Positions 1 to 12,520 of a stretch of DNA of 64,000 nt are shown one piece after another. The notes beneath the pieces are model-generated. The model was not told where the DNA came from. It ran no database searches and saw only the letters and a list, made by a program, of their open reading frames with translations. The first letter of the stretch is position 1. Every line of letters starts with the position of its first letter. This DNA comes from Pristionchus mayeri (taxonomy: Eukaryota; Nematoda; Chromadorea; Rhabditida; Neodiplogasteridae). The stretch is taken from NCBI GenBank assembly GCA_036245805.1, contig BTRK01000005.1, positions 35,569,469 through 35,633,468 of the forward strand, given 5' to 3'. The position numbers were made by a program, and so were the translations under genes.

Positions 1-217
1 CTCATTTTGTAGATCTCGTCGAGGTGAACAATTTTCATGTTTACCATGTTTCGTGAAAGTGTGTTCCTGATGAATTATGATCAATTGTATTTTAATCAAT
101 TCAGTGTGCATGCTAAAACTGTCCTTTTCTAGCGATCATAAGACGCCTGTATAACATTTTCATGAAAAATGGCCAACAGAAACATTGATCAGCTCGACGA
201 GATCTACAAAACGAGCA
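1..217. repeat. short terminal-inverted-repeat element (MITE-like)
   Basis: The first 23 bases and bases 195-217 are inverted copies with one mismatch (core tagatctcgtcgag / ctcgacgagatcta). The similarity continues weakly inward through the TTTTCATG stretches. There is no coding potential, so this is probably a non-autonomous DNA element. Its left edge coincides with the window edge, so the true end may lie outside. Confidence 0.6.
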
Positions 218-706
218 CCAAGGTGAAGGGGTTCTGATAACTTTTTATTTTTGATCTACCTTTACGGCTAATTATCGAAAAACATGCCCCAAAATTTTTG
301 ATTCGCTTAGGGGTCAATCGACGCAGAATTTTCTGCTCTACAACATGCACCGTAGGTTTGTTTGCGGTTTTTCGATTTAAAATTTAAAAAATAATAAAAC
401 CGATTTTTAAAACATGAAAAACCAGTTTGCGATTGAATTTTCAGATCGAAGTATAACTCGTTTTTGTTGCCTAGGTTAGTATGTTAATAAACCACACTAA
501 CCTCGGACCTAGATCTCACCTCTGAATTTTGCTGAATTTCGAGTTTACAAATTTTGATGACCCGGCATTTCTATGTTTCAAGAGCATGGCCCATATAATA
601 CTCGATTTAGTGAAGATGACCCATCGGGGTATCCAGGAAAAAAATTTGGTCAAGATCGGAGGTGATGATGTCCGGCCTGTCCTGGAATCTTACCGAGCCG
701 GTCTCT
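218..706. other. no gene recognised
   Basis: This is AT-rich sequence with one 84-codon open frame (529-783) that matches no family I recognise and runs into the next hairpin. I see no splice pattern or BTB or MATH motif here. Confidence 0.5.
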
Positions 707-2276
707 TAAGAGACCCTCCACCAGAGAACGTCACAGGTCCACGGATGGTGAAAAATTCGATAATTTCCAAACTTTTTTTCTGAAGTGTAGGTACCGAGTG
801 CTGATTGACGGCCGCAATAGCTAAGGTCAGGGGTCGATTTTGAAAAAGTTACAGATACCCCCAATTTTTGGGGTCGAAAAAGTTGATATCCCAGAATGAT
901 ATGACAAATACATATTCTGGTGTATTTTCACTCGTAGATAACGAATTTGCATGTTAAAATGCGAAAAAAATGCGAAACAAAACAGCTATCGCCAAAAAAC
1001 CAATTTTTCGACAACATTTTGGAAGATCGAAAAAATAGAAAAATTTCGGAATGTTCTCACTATGATTTTTGAATTCTACGTGAAAAACTCAGCTAGATAT
1101 GATTTTTTAAGATTTTAAAAAAAGTGCACTTTTTGGGAAAGTTGATTGAAAGTAGGCCAAAGTGGACTAAATTCCATATAGGGCGTCAGGTAATTCTGAA
1201 TATTGGGCCAGTTTTTGCATCCACTGGACTAGAAACAGTTTTAAATTAGTAATAGTAACATTTCATTGTGATAGAACCTAAAAATAGCGAAAGATATCAA
1301 AAATTCAAAAACTCATTTTTTGCTCCCTGGTTGGGAGGCCAAAAAATAAACATTCACGAAGTAAGCCGGACTAAAGATTTTCTAACGTATTTCGACCCGT
1401 AGAAAACGAATTTGAACATATTTTCTCACCAAAACGAAAATGAAAGTTTGTGGGCTCAATTCGTGATTTTTAGCCAAAAATCAGGTTTTTCTGAGACATT
1501 AGCCATTGAAAGTGCATTGCAAAGCTGTATTTGTATTTTTTTCTGATACTACAGATCGATTTCAGCGTGATAAGCTTTGATTTTGATGTGTTTATGCATC
1601 AATTATTTGAAGAAAAAAATTCCAAAAATCCTATTAATTTGTTCGGCATGAAATTTCAAAATTTTTCAGAATTCACTTTTCAAAGGTTCCACATATCTCA
1701 GAAGACGGAAAATGTTATGTTTTCGTATTTAAAAGTGTTTCTAGTCAAATGGATGCACAAACTGGCAAAATATTCAGAATTACCTGACGCCCAATATGGC
1801 ATTTAGGCCACTTTGGCGTACTTTCAATCAACTTTCCCAAAAAGTGCACTTTTTTAAAAATCTGAAAAAATCATATCTAGCATAGTTTTTCACGTAGAAT
1901 TCGAAAATCATAGTGAGAACACTCCGAAATTTTTCAATTTTTTTCGATCTTCCAAAATGTTGTCGAAAAATTTTATTTTTGGTGATAGCTGTTTTGTTTC
2001 GCAATTTTTCCCATTTTAACATGCAAATTCGTTATCTACGAATGAAAATACACCAGAATATGTATTTGTCATATCATTCTGGGATATTAACTTTTTCGAC
2101 CCCAAAAACTGGGTATCTGTAACTTTTTCAAAATCGACCCCTGACCTTAGCTATTGCGGCCGTCAATCAGCACTCGGTACCTACACTTCAGAAAAAAAGT
2201 TTGGAAATTATCTAATTTTTCACCATCCGTGGGCGTCTGCACAGTTGTTACGTTCTCTCGTGGAGGGTCTCTTAAA
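707..2276. repeat. long fold-back (hairpin) element
   Basis: The sequence from about 707 to 1235 is the diverged reverse complement of about 1737 to 2276. Shared blocks include agagaccctccac near the outer edge, the stretch around ccacggatggtgaaaaatt, and the inner block around gtcaggtaattctgaatatt. Homology fades toward the centre. Open frames inside it, on either strand, come from the hairpin and are not genes. It looks like a non-autonomous DNA transposon. Confidence 0.8.
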
Positions 2277-3690
2277 TACCACTCGCACTAATGGTAATCA
2301 TGGATATTTTTCTGTGTAAATATTAGGAAATATGCAGCAAAATCGAAATTTCTCAATTGAAAGTTGAGTGCTAGCTGCACCCTATCTTTCACTGTGATAG
2401 TTCTTATGTGCCGATCTTGAATGACAACGAATGAATTCATTGTACTCACAGAATGGACGATAAGCCCGACTTCGTTCTTCGATGGGAAATTGGCAGTGCG
2501 AACGAGACATTCACAGAAGATAAAATTGAATCATCGGTTATCAATCAAGGAGGACTCAAATGGTATTTCAGTTTTTAAAATTAAATCATACTTTCATATG
2601 TTTTTAAACATTAAAATGTTCAACAATCTACACCTACAATTTCGCAAGGGGTGTTGATTTTTCCTAATATAGTTTTAAATGAATAATTAAAATACACAGT
2701 AAGCTAAAATAAACATAATCTGAACTGCGAATAATGCTGCCTATTCGTGAACTGAGACTAATGAACTTTTTTTGAAGGATTGCTGCGGTCGAGAAACACA
2801 TCGACCCGACTAAGTTCCGATGCAAAGCTGATATTTCTCTGCGATGCGACGCAGATTTTGATGGACCCTGGAAATTTGATAGGAACTTTTATATGATTGT
2901 ATTCACCATGGATGATGAAGAAGTTAAACGCCATTATCACACCTACCTACGTTTATCTTCATTGTTTTTAATGTTTGTGCTAGTACGGAAAAGAAAGTTC
3001 TTTTTACTGTCCTACATTATCTGAATATTTTTTTTGCTGGAACACTTCTGCTTCAACGAAAAGACAACCTATTGGAAGACGATAACGGATCAGTGGTGGT
3101 CTACCTTGAGATGTTGTGGTCGTGTTGTGGAATTCCAATTTAAAATCATCAACAGTGAGAGGTATGCCATCGTGTGTCTTTTTTATTGTTGATCTAATAT
3201 TATACAATATTGGCTCAATTTCGCATAGTCATATTTTAATGTATAGAGGTAATTATAGTGCTGTCTTGGGCAAATTTGCTGCACCGAATAGCTTGAGCAA
3301 CGTGGTTCTGAGGATTGGAGGGAAGAAGATGCACGTGTCCAAAGAGGTATCCTTGGATATTTGTAATTGCTGTTACGCTAAATTTTACAGTTTCTGGCTG
3401 TACACTCTCCCGTCTTCGAGGCTCTTTTCTTCGGAGATTTTGCTGAGAATGGAAAGGAAGAAGTTGAGATTAAGGACGTTATTTATGAGGTCAATATTGT
3501 TTCCGTGTCGTACTTCGAAATAAATTTGCAATTTTATATATTTGTTAAATTATAAAATCTTTTCAGGAATTTGTGGACTTGATGAATGTGATCTACCCTG
3601 GATCAGTGGAAATCACTGGTTACAATTAACTAAATTTGTTGAAAAAATAACAATTTTATGGTGATCATTAATATTTTTTTATCAGATCGC

Positions 3691-3703
3691 ACTGTGTCCC
3701 ACA
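3691..3703 (+). repeat. target-site duplication, left copy (RTE)
   Basis: The 13-bp sequence actgtgtcccaca is repeated exactly at 5069-5081. It is BTB exon sequence encoding the TVSH region. Confidence 0.9.
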
Positions 3704-5068
3704 ATATCACCTAGTGTCTGGAGATCAAGTTCCTGAAGATATGGTCCAAGCTGTCGTCTCACTTCTACACAAGAAAGGGGACCCTTCCCTCATCAATAAC
3801 TTTCGACCTATCTCGCTACTCACCGTCACTCTCAAGACATGTACGCGCGTGATTTTGAAAAGAATCGAAAGGACGCTAGGAGAAACAGAGTCTCCCACCC
3901 AGACTGGTTTCCGCAGAGGACATAGCACTCTCGATAACCTTCACACCGTCAAACAGATTGTTGAACGAACACATGAGTTCGGTATTCCCTTGTACCTCGG
4001 TTTTGTCGACTTTCGCAAGGCGTTCGATTGTGTTGAGTGGAGTGCAGTCTGGCAAGCTCTCTGGACCTTCGGAGTACACCCCACACTGATCCATCTTCTG
4101 AGACGTTTGTATGAGTCATCCACCACAAGAATTCGAGTCAACGAGGAGTTCGTCGAAGTGAATGTGAGAAGAGGCGTCCGCCAAGGAGATACTCTCTCCC
4201 CCAGCCTATTCAATGCCGTTTTGAGACAAGCAATGAACGACATAGACTGGGAGCAAGATGGACTGAGGATCGATGGAAGAAATTTAATCCACCTCGAATA
4301 CGCTGACGACGTGGTTCTCGTTGCCAAGACACGCCCCGAACTTGAAAGAATGTTGCGGAAACTGATGGATTCATGTGCTCGTGTCGGATTGGAAGTTAAC
4401 TCAGGAAAGACAGTGCTCCTTACATCATGTACAACAACCCGAGCCCCAATCATCATCAATAATCAAGTGTTCAATTTCGCCGATTCTGCAACCTATCTTG
4501 GAGGAAGAATCACCCTTCCCCTCGATCACCTGGCTGAAGTTGAACATAGGATTCGCTTGGGATGGTTCGCCTGGAGTAAATTGTCCCACCTCCTTTCCAC
4601 AAGGTTGCTTCCTATGAAGACTAGACGACGACTATTTGAGAGCTGCGTCTCTTCTACAGTACTCTATGGGAGCGAGCTTTGGGCACTGCGAGCAAGTGAG
4701 AAGGAGAGACTTAGTGTGACGCAGCGTAAGATGGAGCGGAAAATGCTTGGAATCAGCTTACGAGATCGATGGAGGAACGAGAACATCCGCAAAGCGACCA
4801 ACCTGCGCGACTGGAATGAAGAAGCGCTCAGAAGGAAGACTAAGTGGGCTTGGAAGCTGGGACGCATGGGATTTGACCAGTGGAGCCGCGCATCTACAGA
4901 CTGGGTCCCTTACAACAAGACCCGCCCCCAAGGACAACCTAGAGCGCGATGGAAAGATGACCTAAGAAGATCCCTTGGCGCGAACTGGTGGCATGCAACT
5001 GCCGAAGAATAGACCTATTCCTCATCTGGTGTTAATCGCCTGACGTGATAAACTTGATTGATTGATTG
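3704..5068 (+). mobile_element. 5'-truncated RTE-clade non-LTR retrotransposon (RT only)
   Basis: The open frame 3714-5012 (432 aa) is a reverse transcriptase domain plus the C-terminal tail of RTE-type elements. Visible motifs are INNFRPISLL, TGFRRGHST, VDFRKAFDCVEW, RRGVRQGDTLSPSLF and the catalytic EYADDVVLV. The C-terminal part has a VLYGSELWALR stretch followed by the Arg/Trp-rich region typical of RTE. The endonuclease domain is missing, consistent with 5' truncation during target-primed reverse transcription. The 3' end is a TTGATTGATTGATTG-type tail. The direct repeat actgtgtcccaca flanks the element at 3691-3703 and 5069-5081. The open frame lacks obvious stops, so insertion is probably recent. 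Confidence 0.9.
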
Positions 5069-5081
5069 ACTGTGTCCCACA
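5069..5081 (+). repeat. target-site duplication, right copy (RTE)
   Basis: Exact copy of 3691-3703. The interrupted BTB exon continues directly after it (IVKLADRFRMD), then a GT donor at 5114. Confidence 0.9.
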
Positions 5082-5113
5082 TTGTGAAGCTCGCAGATCG
5101 ATTCCGGATGGAT

Positions 5114-5458
5114 GTAACACGATACGATGCAAACTCAAAAAAGAGGCGAACTACTCGGAGAGGCGGTTAGAGTTTCACGACAGAGAATCGAAAACTGTAG
5201 AATGTAATGGGAGGCAGCGAAATTGGCCTCTTCACTGTGTACTGCACTATGGCGTGCTCTCCCATTCCATTCAACCGCTTTGATTCCCGATCGAGACACC
5301 GCCTTCCTCATTATGGCACTACCAATATTTTGGACAGGGAATTAGTAGTCGTGACTAGATAATGCAGGTTGAACCTGCTCAAATTGACACTAGCCTTGCA
5401 TTGTCATCCAGCGAGCCTTGTCCCGAAGACGAGATGTACAATTAATTTCACCTTTTAG
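5114..5458. other. intron of gene A with small hairpin and dispersed repeat
   Basis: This intron is unusually long. It contains inverted blocks around 5160-5290 (aatgggag / ctcccatt) and, at about 5384-5456, a stretch sharing ttgacact and gaagacg.gatgtac with 63248-63316. No coding sequence is seen. Confidence 0.5.
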
Positions 5459-5871
5459 CGCGTGCTCGACCAATCTGAGAAGCATCTCAAGCAGTCGACG
5501 GGAATCGATGTGGTGCAGAAACTTCTCATGGCCGATCAGTACAGATTCACCTCCCTGAGGGTACGGTAGACTGTTTGTCGTTTAAAGAAGTAATGCAACT
5601 CTTCACCGTTTTCTTTTTCTTATTATTATGGAATTTAAACTAATTAAGAGGAAGTTGATTCTAGGATCTCTGTCTCGCATCGTACACGAATGGCGGCGAA
5701 CTGATGGATCAGCTGAAGGTGAGTTTTCTCCCGATTTTTCGAGTTTAGAATTCGAAAACGGAGTACTATCAAGAGAATGAGTAAATAAAGTGCATTTAGT
5801 CGACTCCCGAGTGTGCCAACTTCTCTGCTGACATGAAGACCGCTATCTACGATCGTCTACTCAAGATCTAA

Positions 5872-6603
5872 CTAATGCTTAGGCTCCGTAATCCCTATCT
5901 GTATTCTTGCTTTAGTCTATAAAAAGAAGTCTGCCCCATAATAATTTCAATGTAATTTTCCTGATCGTGTACATGTTGTTCTTTCCGTTACAATCCAAAC
6001 TTTGTTCAGAAGTTGGATAAACTCATTTCGTAACTGCACAAGAAGCCTATATTTAATTATAGGTTCAAATCCTTATATTATCTTTCCAAGAGATGTGGAA
6101 TTAAGCCGAAAAAATACATAATTTTTATTTAAAAAAACTAAAGTAATATAAAAATCAGTTGACAATCACCTTACTTCACGCGTGAATGCTGTAAAGAAAT
6201 TCGTCAAACTGTGCTTTGTTCGGCAACATTCGTTGGTTTACTTGCCCAAGTCGATATTCATTGCTATTTTTGTTCGAGATCAATCATCTACACCTTGATA
6301 TGTACATTCATTACGCATTAGGGAGTAGATTCCCGTTAACTCTCGCGTGTGCGCCATTATAAATATATTTATGTTGCTTTTCACTCCTCTGTTCTTTCGT
6401 ATTGTTTCATGAACATACCTGATGTTTATTCCTATCCTGTTCGCTGCTGTCGAGCTAGTCGTTTGATAAAAAAAATCACAATATTCCATGCCGCGAACGA
6501 CTTTCTCTCTCTGTATGCTCACGCCCTTGTTTCCCTCATCGTTGCGCCTTAACATCGTTGTTACTTGCAATATTCAAGCACTATTTGACGAATATATTTT
6601 AGA
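5872..6603. other. upstream region of gene B, duplicated upstream of gene C
   Basis: From about 6120 this matches 21355-21838 closely, including tctcgcgtgtgcgccatt and the acceptor-like atattttagaATG. It holds no gene. It probably includes the promoter and 5' end of B, conserved in the C duplicate. Confidence 0.6.
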
Positions 6604-9600
6604 ATGTCCGATAATGCCTACTTCGTTTTTCGATGGGAGCTCGATAATGCGATAAAGGCTCTCGAAAATGGAAAGGCAGAGTCGGAAGTCTTCAACAAGG
6701 GAGGATTCAAATGGTCAGTTAAATTTAATGCGCGTTTTATTCAATAAATGGTTAAATATTGTATTTATCTCATGTAATACAAAGTGATATTCATGTTGTT
6801 GTCGAGGCAATTGGTAATTATCGTTGAATGTAGTGTGGACGACACATTAAAATTGTTCCGTGTGCATTCAGTTCAAAACCTTGAAACCGCCAAACAGCTT
6901 CCAGCTATAACCGATATCAAGTACCATAGCTTACGAATTTATCACATTTTCTTCACAGGATTGCTGAAGCTGCAAAGGCCGACGACTCTACCCTGGGGTC
7001 TATCGTGAAGTTCGACCTTCGATGTGGTGTGGAGCACAAGGAATTGGAATTGTGACTCGGAAGTGGAGATGTCTCTGCTCAAAGCAAATGGGAAAATTTA
7101 TTCTGAGCAGGTATTCCTACTTTCTTTACATTATGCTGATATATAGTCAAATATGCATTCTCTACCGCTTCCCTGCGCGTCGCTTGTCCGCGCGCCGTTC
7201 TTTCCTAACGCGCGCGCAGTTCTCACGCGTCGCGTGCCTCTCCTCGTTTCCCATAGTATCTCGTTTTTTCGCACTATATCCCGTTTTTCTACTTGCCAAT
7301 CGCGATGCGAACGCGACACACCTCTCACTAAATGGGTTGGTACAGACTAAACACAAATTCCTTCACTTGGCCAAGCTATACCAGAGAAAGCGCAGAAATG
7401 TCTGGGGTTATAAGGCCGTGAATATATTTCAAATCTTCATATTGCATAATTGTAATTTCAGCGAATGTGTTTTGATGATAATGACAATTTTTATGTACTT
7501 CATCAAGTGTTCTGGACTAATATCACTAATTCGCAGGTTTGATCTATTCCTTATTTATTTATATGAAAAGTTATACGTTGCAAGTCTTTCTTATAAATTC
7601 TGTAACGTAATCGTGTTATTCAGAGTGAAATTGTCAACTGAAATCGCTTTTTAAGTATTTAACATCAACAACAAAAGCATGTGGGAATTCCGAATTCATA
7701 TCACCGGCTCGAAAGGGTGAGCTTCTTTCAAAAAGGACCTTAAAACAGTTTGCTATCTTGGTACTGGGATATATCAAAGTAGTACATTTTCAGAGATAAG
7801 CCGTTTGCTGATCCGCTTCTCCGAACAACAGAAGTGACGTTGTTCTGAAGATTGGAGAGGAGAAGCTGCACGTTTCCAAAGAGGTATTTCGGTTCATACT
7901 GGTTTTCCGTATCATTTCAAAAGTCATGTAGTTATTAGAAATGTTTGCTTTATAATTAGACTCCGTAAGCTCCGCCCATTTCGCCCTGCCACTCTCGCCC
8001 ACTAAAACGACATCAGGGGAACACAGGCTTCACTCTCAACCAAATCACTCGCTTAAAATTATTTCAGAAGCTCGTTTCATCCTCTTTCGATTGAGCATCC
8101 GGGACCTTGCAACCCCTCGTCTCCGAGTAGGTCAAAATAATTGTTTTATAGTGCAAATTGCCCTGCCTCTCTATAAAACGTGTATGCTAACCTACTCAGA
8201 GAAGGATTTTCAAAATTAATTTCAAAATTCATTTTTGAGCAAGTGATTTGGTTGAGAATGAAGCATGTGTTCCCTTCGCGCGCAGAATTTTGCAGACGAG
8301 AGGACGATCGCTAACGAGAGCAAGGGGCGGAGTAAGAGCGCTATCTTTGGCCGTGTATCTCCTCCGGTGCGTGTAGAGAGCAGTTTCCTCTCTGAAGAAG
8401 CGCTGCTGCGGAGCTTCCTTGCCTCCTTGGGAATGGTCGGATTAAGCTCCGCTCCTCGTTTCACTTTTTTTTCTCATGTACTTCGTGATCTCTACTACGA
8501 TTTTGAGATAAGATACAAACGGCCAAAATCATGATCTTATTTCCCAGCGGGCCGTTTGAGCATAGTTTTCATGGCATAGCTTCATTCCGCTATAACCCTT
8601 GTGGTCCCTAGTTATAATCTGTTATATTTTGCTGTGCTTAGCATAAATTTCGAAACTAAGAAACAAACATTATTTCAATAGGTTCTAGCTCTTCACTCCC
8701 TGTCTCCGAGTCCCTTTTCTGCGGAGATTCTGTTGCGAAAGAAAAGAAGGAAGTGGAGATCAAAGATATCGTTTATGAGGTATGCAAATATATTCCTATA
8801 TGCATGAACCATCGCCATTCAACATTTCATTGACCTTCTGTACTTGATATATCCTCTAACAGAGGATATGAAGCACAGAAGATCGATGGGCATCGTTTAT
8901 GATATAAATTATGGTTTAGAATATTCGGAAAAATGGGTTATTTTCTTCAGGAGTTCCTCGATCTTTTGCACGTGATCTATGATCGAATGGTGGAGATTAA
9001 GTGTGAATACTGATTTTTTTATTGTTAACTTTTGAATTCTTATTCCAGACCGCACATTTCCTCATATGTATCTTGAAGCTGACGAGTCTCTTTCAGATGA
9101 AGGTGAACGATCTTCTTTATTTGGTTTCAGATTAAGTAATAAGTATTTACTGCTAGAAGTTCTTCGTGTATCCAGAGGAGTGAACAAGTGATGGCATAGA
9201 TCGAATAGTCATGCTGCGCAACTAATTAAAAAAATTTAAGAATTTTATTTTTGTGAAAAAACGTGCCGCTTTCTGAATATTCTGATTATTGTTGACGCAC
9301 TCTATCCAACGGTGTGTCACTTTTCATCTTTTTCTCATCGCCGGGTACAATAAACGTACCCGTGAATCATAACGTGAAAATCGGATTTTGAGACTGCGGC
9401 ACGTTGTCTAGAACGGAGCCACGTTTGTATTTATTCATTTTACGGGGCCGATAATATGATGAAGAATATTCAATATATTTGCTAATGGAGGGTAACTTTT
9501 TTCACATGTCGATATCTACAGGCTTTTCGATCTATGAGTGATGGATACACGAAGAACTTCAAGCACTATATCCAAGTCATGACAAGAATCACCGAGTTTC

Positions 9601-10253
9601 ACTTAGTATTTCTCAGAGCATTGTGAAGGAGTGTGAGAAGCATCTGCTGGAAGCAGGGAGAATCGATGTGATGAAAAAACTTCAGTTCGCTGATCAATAC
9701 AAGTTCGCCACTCGCAAGGTTTGTGTTTATTATTCTATCCTTTGAAGTTGTATATAATACTGGTCGAAGTTGGTGATCTAATGAGGAGCGTAAACTAAAA
9801 CCACAGTAGAGCTGCTAAAACTCTATAACTATGTATAGGTGGATCTGAGATAATTTGGTTGAAATATTTTAATGTTAAGGGTCGCTATCTCCATGCCTTC
9901 TCTCGTGCAGCGGATCTGGCTGAGACTCTCGCGGTATGAGTTATTGTTGAGTTCGATAAACGGTAGCAAGGTATCTTCATACTATGCACTCTTTCATCAC
10001 TCTAGCTGGCGAATGGGTGTGAACTATGAAGAGAGTGTGTTATCGTTTCTTTTAGACTGTCTGTGAAAAGACTTTTGGAATGAATAGTTGGATGAACCCC
10101 CTCGTTTTTTTGTTATTTGACCGATCTTTGATGGTTTTATTTCTCGTGATTTGTTGGCTTGAATTTTAATAATTAAATAAATCCTATTTTCAGGAATCGG
10201 AAGAATGCGGTCAGCTGTCAGAGGTTGCCATGCTGCATTTACATAAGTTCTGA
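6604..10253 (+). pseudogene. MATH-BTB pseudogene B
   Basis: Exon 1 (6604-6714, MSDNAYFVFRWELDNAIKAL) begins just after TTTTAG. The second MATH exon reads IAEAAKADDSTLGSIVKFDL and then has lost two bases relative to paralogue C, giving a stop at 7053-7055. Further exons encode RMCFDDNDNFYVLHQVFW (about 7463) and MWEFRIHITGSK. The BTB entry exon lacks about 10 bases compared with gene Q (ADP then LLRTTEV instead of ADPGMFAAPNNRSD), and another BTB exon lacks one C near 8703. The C-terminal exons are readable (IVKECEKHLLEAGRIDVMKK at about 9613; GRYLHAFSRAADLAETLA ending 9933). A possible last exon is 10194-10253 (ESEECGQLSEVAML, TGA). The frameshifts argue for a pseudogene, although sequence errors cannot be excluded. 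Confidence 0.75.
7957..8611. repeat. hairpin insertion in a BTB intron of B
   Basis: The paralogous intron in C lacks this roughly 655-bp block. It contains inverted arms (ttctcaaccaaatcact / agtgatttggttgaga, with gaacac / gtgttc further out). The 7-mer ttataat lies at both edges (7950-7956 and 8612-8618) and is a candidate target duplication. It is best read as a non-autonomous DNA transposon inserted after the B/C duplication. Confidence 0.65.
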
Positions 10254-10481
10254 AATACTCTCTTGTGCAGCGTTCTGATCCAAACGATTTGTGAGTACGA
10301 TACGATTGATATATCAGCACTCCATAATATGCTACACGATATTTGATAGCCCGTGTTTCGAGTAAACAATTTGCATCTAATATTTCATGTACAATGAATA
10401 GTCGTATAAATGTCATTTCGTGGAAAATACTTCTCAGAATACACGGTCATTTATGTAACGAATCATCCAGATTTAATGCAG

Positions 10482-10696
10482 ACCACATTTGATATATCCA
10501 AGTGTGTCAAGGATATGTGCTATCTCAATGTCAGGTCAGTTTTTCCTTTGCGATTTCTTCGTTACGTCTAACTGGGTTATTGCATAAATAACATAACTAC
10601 ATTGAGTACGTCTCTCTCTCGGATGCAATGAAGATTGCCATCAGTGAGCAGATTATAGTGCTCCGCAAAAGTTTAACCTCCAAATTCTGCAAGTAA
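10482..10696 (+). pseudogene. 3' remnant of a BTB-only gene
   Basis: Two exons match the last two of the BTB-only family. One is 10482-10529 (TTFDISKCVKDMCYLN, compare DNCLNSFQSVRDMCNLN in gene F), followed by gtcagg. The other is about 10607-10696 (YVSLSDAMKIAISEQIIVLR, TAA). No upstream exons are present, so it is the tail of a deleted tandem copy immediately upstream of gene D. Confidence 0.7.
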
Positions 10697-11016
10697 TCGC
10701 TCAAATCGAATTTCAAGTATGATCGACAGAAGCTCTGCTTTATGTCCATTACTTTCTCGTTTTTTTTCTGGAAAGTTTTGTCGTATTCCTTATGATTTAT
10801 GTTGTTGAACAAATGCCAGTCTGTAGTGTTCTCTATGTTTTTGTTGTTCGTATGTCACTGGAAATGAAGAAGTTGTTCTCATATTGCAGTGAATCTGGGT
10901 GAATGCGGTCGTTTGCTACCGTAACCATACTTTATGTTTTCGATATTCACTGATATTTTAGTTATCTATAGTATACCAAAGGTATATTGTGTAGTAAAAT
11001 CTGATTCAGATTGACA
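10697..11016. promoter_or_regulatory. spacer between BTB remnant and gene D
   Basis: It contains a degenerate copy of the family 3' signal (gaaatgaagaagttgttctcat near 10861) and, at 11000-11009, ctgattcag, a spliced-leader acceptor candidate 7 bases before the D start codon. The arrangement matches the other intergenic spacers of the BTB-only array. Confidence 0.5.
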
Positions 11017-12215
11017 ATGGCTTACGCTCTCAATCCCTTCGATGCTCCATCTAAAACCAGCAACGTCGTCCTCATTGTCGGGGGTAAGAAGCTGCACGTC
11101 TCTAAAGAGGTAAGATCAATGCTAACTTTTCACATATATTCAGTTTTTTACGATACGAGTAAGAGAGTAAAGTATAAAAAGTGCAATGAGTTTTTCGATG
11201 GAATTCTCAATTGACTACTCATTTCCCTTGTTAAGCTTCTGACTAGACATTCTCCCGTCTTTGCTGCAATGTTCTGCAATGAGTGCGGGGAGGATATGGG
11301 AAAGGATGAAGAAACGATTGATGATGTCGTCGATCGGGTTGGTTAGAGTTCGACTAATGGATTCTGCAATGCATTCTACCATGTTAAAATAAGATTCAAC
11401 AAATTAATTCCCGTTGACAGTGATAATGTTTATTAAACATTTACATGTATTGTAGGAATTCGTTGATCTCCTCAAGGTGATTCATCCTGGATATTCGCCA
11501 TTTACTCGTAAGGGACTTTTAAATTTAAATATATAGATCGGAATATTTTATAACGTATATGAAATTAAGAAAAATTAGATAATTTGTGTAAAACGTCTTG
11601 ATCACGATTTATTTATATTGTATTGTAGAGTCATCAGTCTCTCATATTGTGAAGCTCGGCAGTCGCTTCCAGATGGAGGTGTGTTTATAGGCAATAGTTT
11701 TACTAAATATTGTATATTATGCAAATAAATTAATATTATAGCTGAATGTCCTATTGGATTTTGCGGAATTAGCTTAACGTATGTAATATTTAGGAAGATT
11801 CACAATCTTCGTAGGAGATGCTCGTTGCAGGATGTTCTTGAGCAATCGGAGCGCTTTCTGAAGACGATTCCTAATGTTTACAATTCGACCTTCAATGTGA
11901 TGAACAAACTGGCTCTGGCTGATAAGTACAATCTTCAGAAGACGACAGTGAGCTTTCTCCTTACTATTATTTCTTCAAAAATAATTCAGAATGATATTCT
12001 CGCTAGCATCAATTCAGTCGAACAGATTAAGTACTTCAAAGAGGTGAGATAATTTGCAACCCCGCATTGATGTGTTTTATGCTCACTAGTTTGCGTATTG
12101 ATCTTCACAAATACTATATATTGTATTAATTCAGAATTGTGATTATCGCGAGCTCTCCGACGATACGAAGCTTGCGATTTTCGAGCGATCGAAGGAAATC
12201 GCTTGGATCAAGTAG
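11017..12215 (+). CDS. BTB-only protein gene D (7 exons, intact)
   Basis: By-eye exons are 11017-11109, 11236-11337, 11456-11507, 11629-11678, 11831-11947, 11990-12043 and 12135-12215. They total 549 nt and give 182 aa in one open frame. Exon 1 begins MAYALNPFDAPSKTSNVVLI, the N-terminal signature of this family. The BTB fold follows with VVLIVGGKKLHVSKE, LLTRHSPVFAAMF, EFVDLLKVIHPGYSPFT and SSVSHIVKLGSRF. A helical C-terminal region follows with DVLEQSERFLK and LALADKYNLQK. There is no MATH domain. BTB proteins of this kind bind CUL-3; a function without a substrate domain is not clear. Exon 2 differs from its paralogues (CNECGEDMGKD in place of FGEFAEKDKEE), so it is diverged but open. The start codon follows TTCAG by 7 bases. 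Confidence 0.85.
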
Positions 12216-12520
12216 TCTACTAGTGGCGAAACTAGCATAAGAGGAGTTTACTCACTTAAATTTTCTAACTTCTCTTCGCTGTTATTATTATCCGTATTCC
12301 AAGTCGTGTCCTTTAAATGTTGTTTTGATCTCCCAGGCTTGATAAATATATTTCAATTAGTTTTCCTTGCAGAAAATCAGAAGCGGTGTCTCATCCATTG
12401 GATGATCTTTGTTCATATGGTGAATAATTATTTGAAATCAGAGAAAATTCCATATTACTCTAGGAAATTTTATCGTTCTGCGAGAATAGAAATTGATTTA
12501 GTCCCAGAATGATCGCGACG
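12216..12520. other. 3' flank of D, no gene recognised
   Basis: AT-rich, with a 68-codon open frame (12306-12512) lacking any recognisable motif. It probably holds the 3' UTR of D and decayed sequence. Confidence 0.4.

Larger units (their letters stand above)
2453..5871 (+). pseudogene. MATH-BTB gene A, split by an RTE retrotransposon
   Basis: This is a multi-exon MATH-BTB gene, a predicted CUL-3 ubiquitin-ligase substrate adaptor. Exon 1 (2453-2562) encodes MDDKPDFVLRWEI. Exon 2 (from about 2778) carries the MATH core with RCDADFDGPWKF. Later exons give VEFQFKIINSER, then the BTB segments KFAAPNSLSNVVLRIGGKK (3247-3346), FLAVHSPVFEALFFGDFAE (3391-3489) and EFVDLMNVIYPG (3567-3618). The next exon (DRTVSHIVKLADRF) starts at 3686, is broken after 3703 by an RTE insertion and resumes at 5082. 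The C-terminal exons follow at 5459-5560, 5665-5718 and 5800-5871 (TAA). Acceptor and donor sites are otherwise well formed. One MATH exon around 3010-3125 is unclear. Apart from the insertion most of the frame is still open, so the disruption looks recent. The start follows a CACAG that could act as a spliced-leader acceptor. Confidence 0.8.

Noticed and set aside
7022..7654. 210-codon open frame in gene B
   Set aside because: It spans an exon end, intron and exon out of frame; the C duplicate does not keep it open. By-product of the B frameshift.
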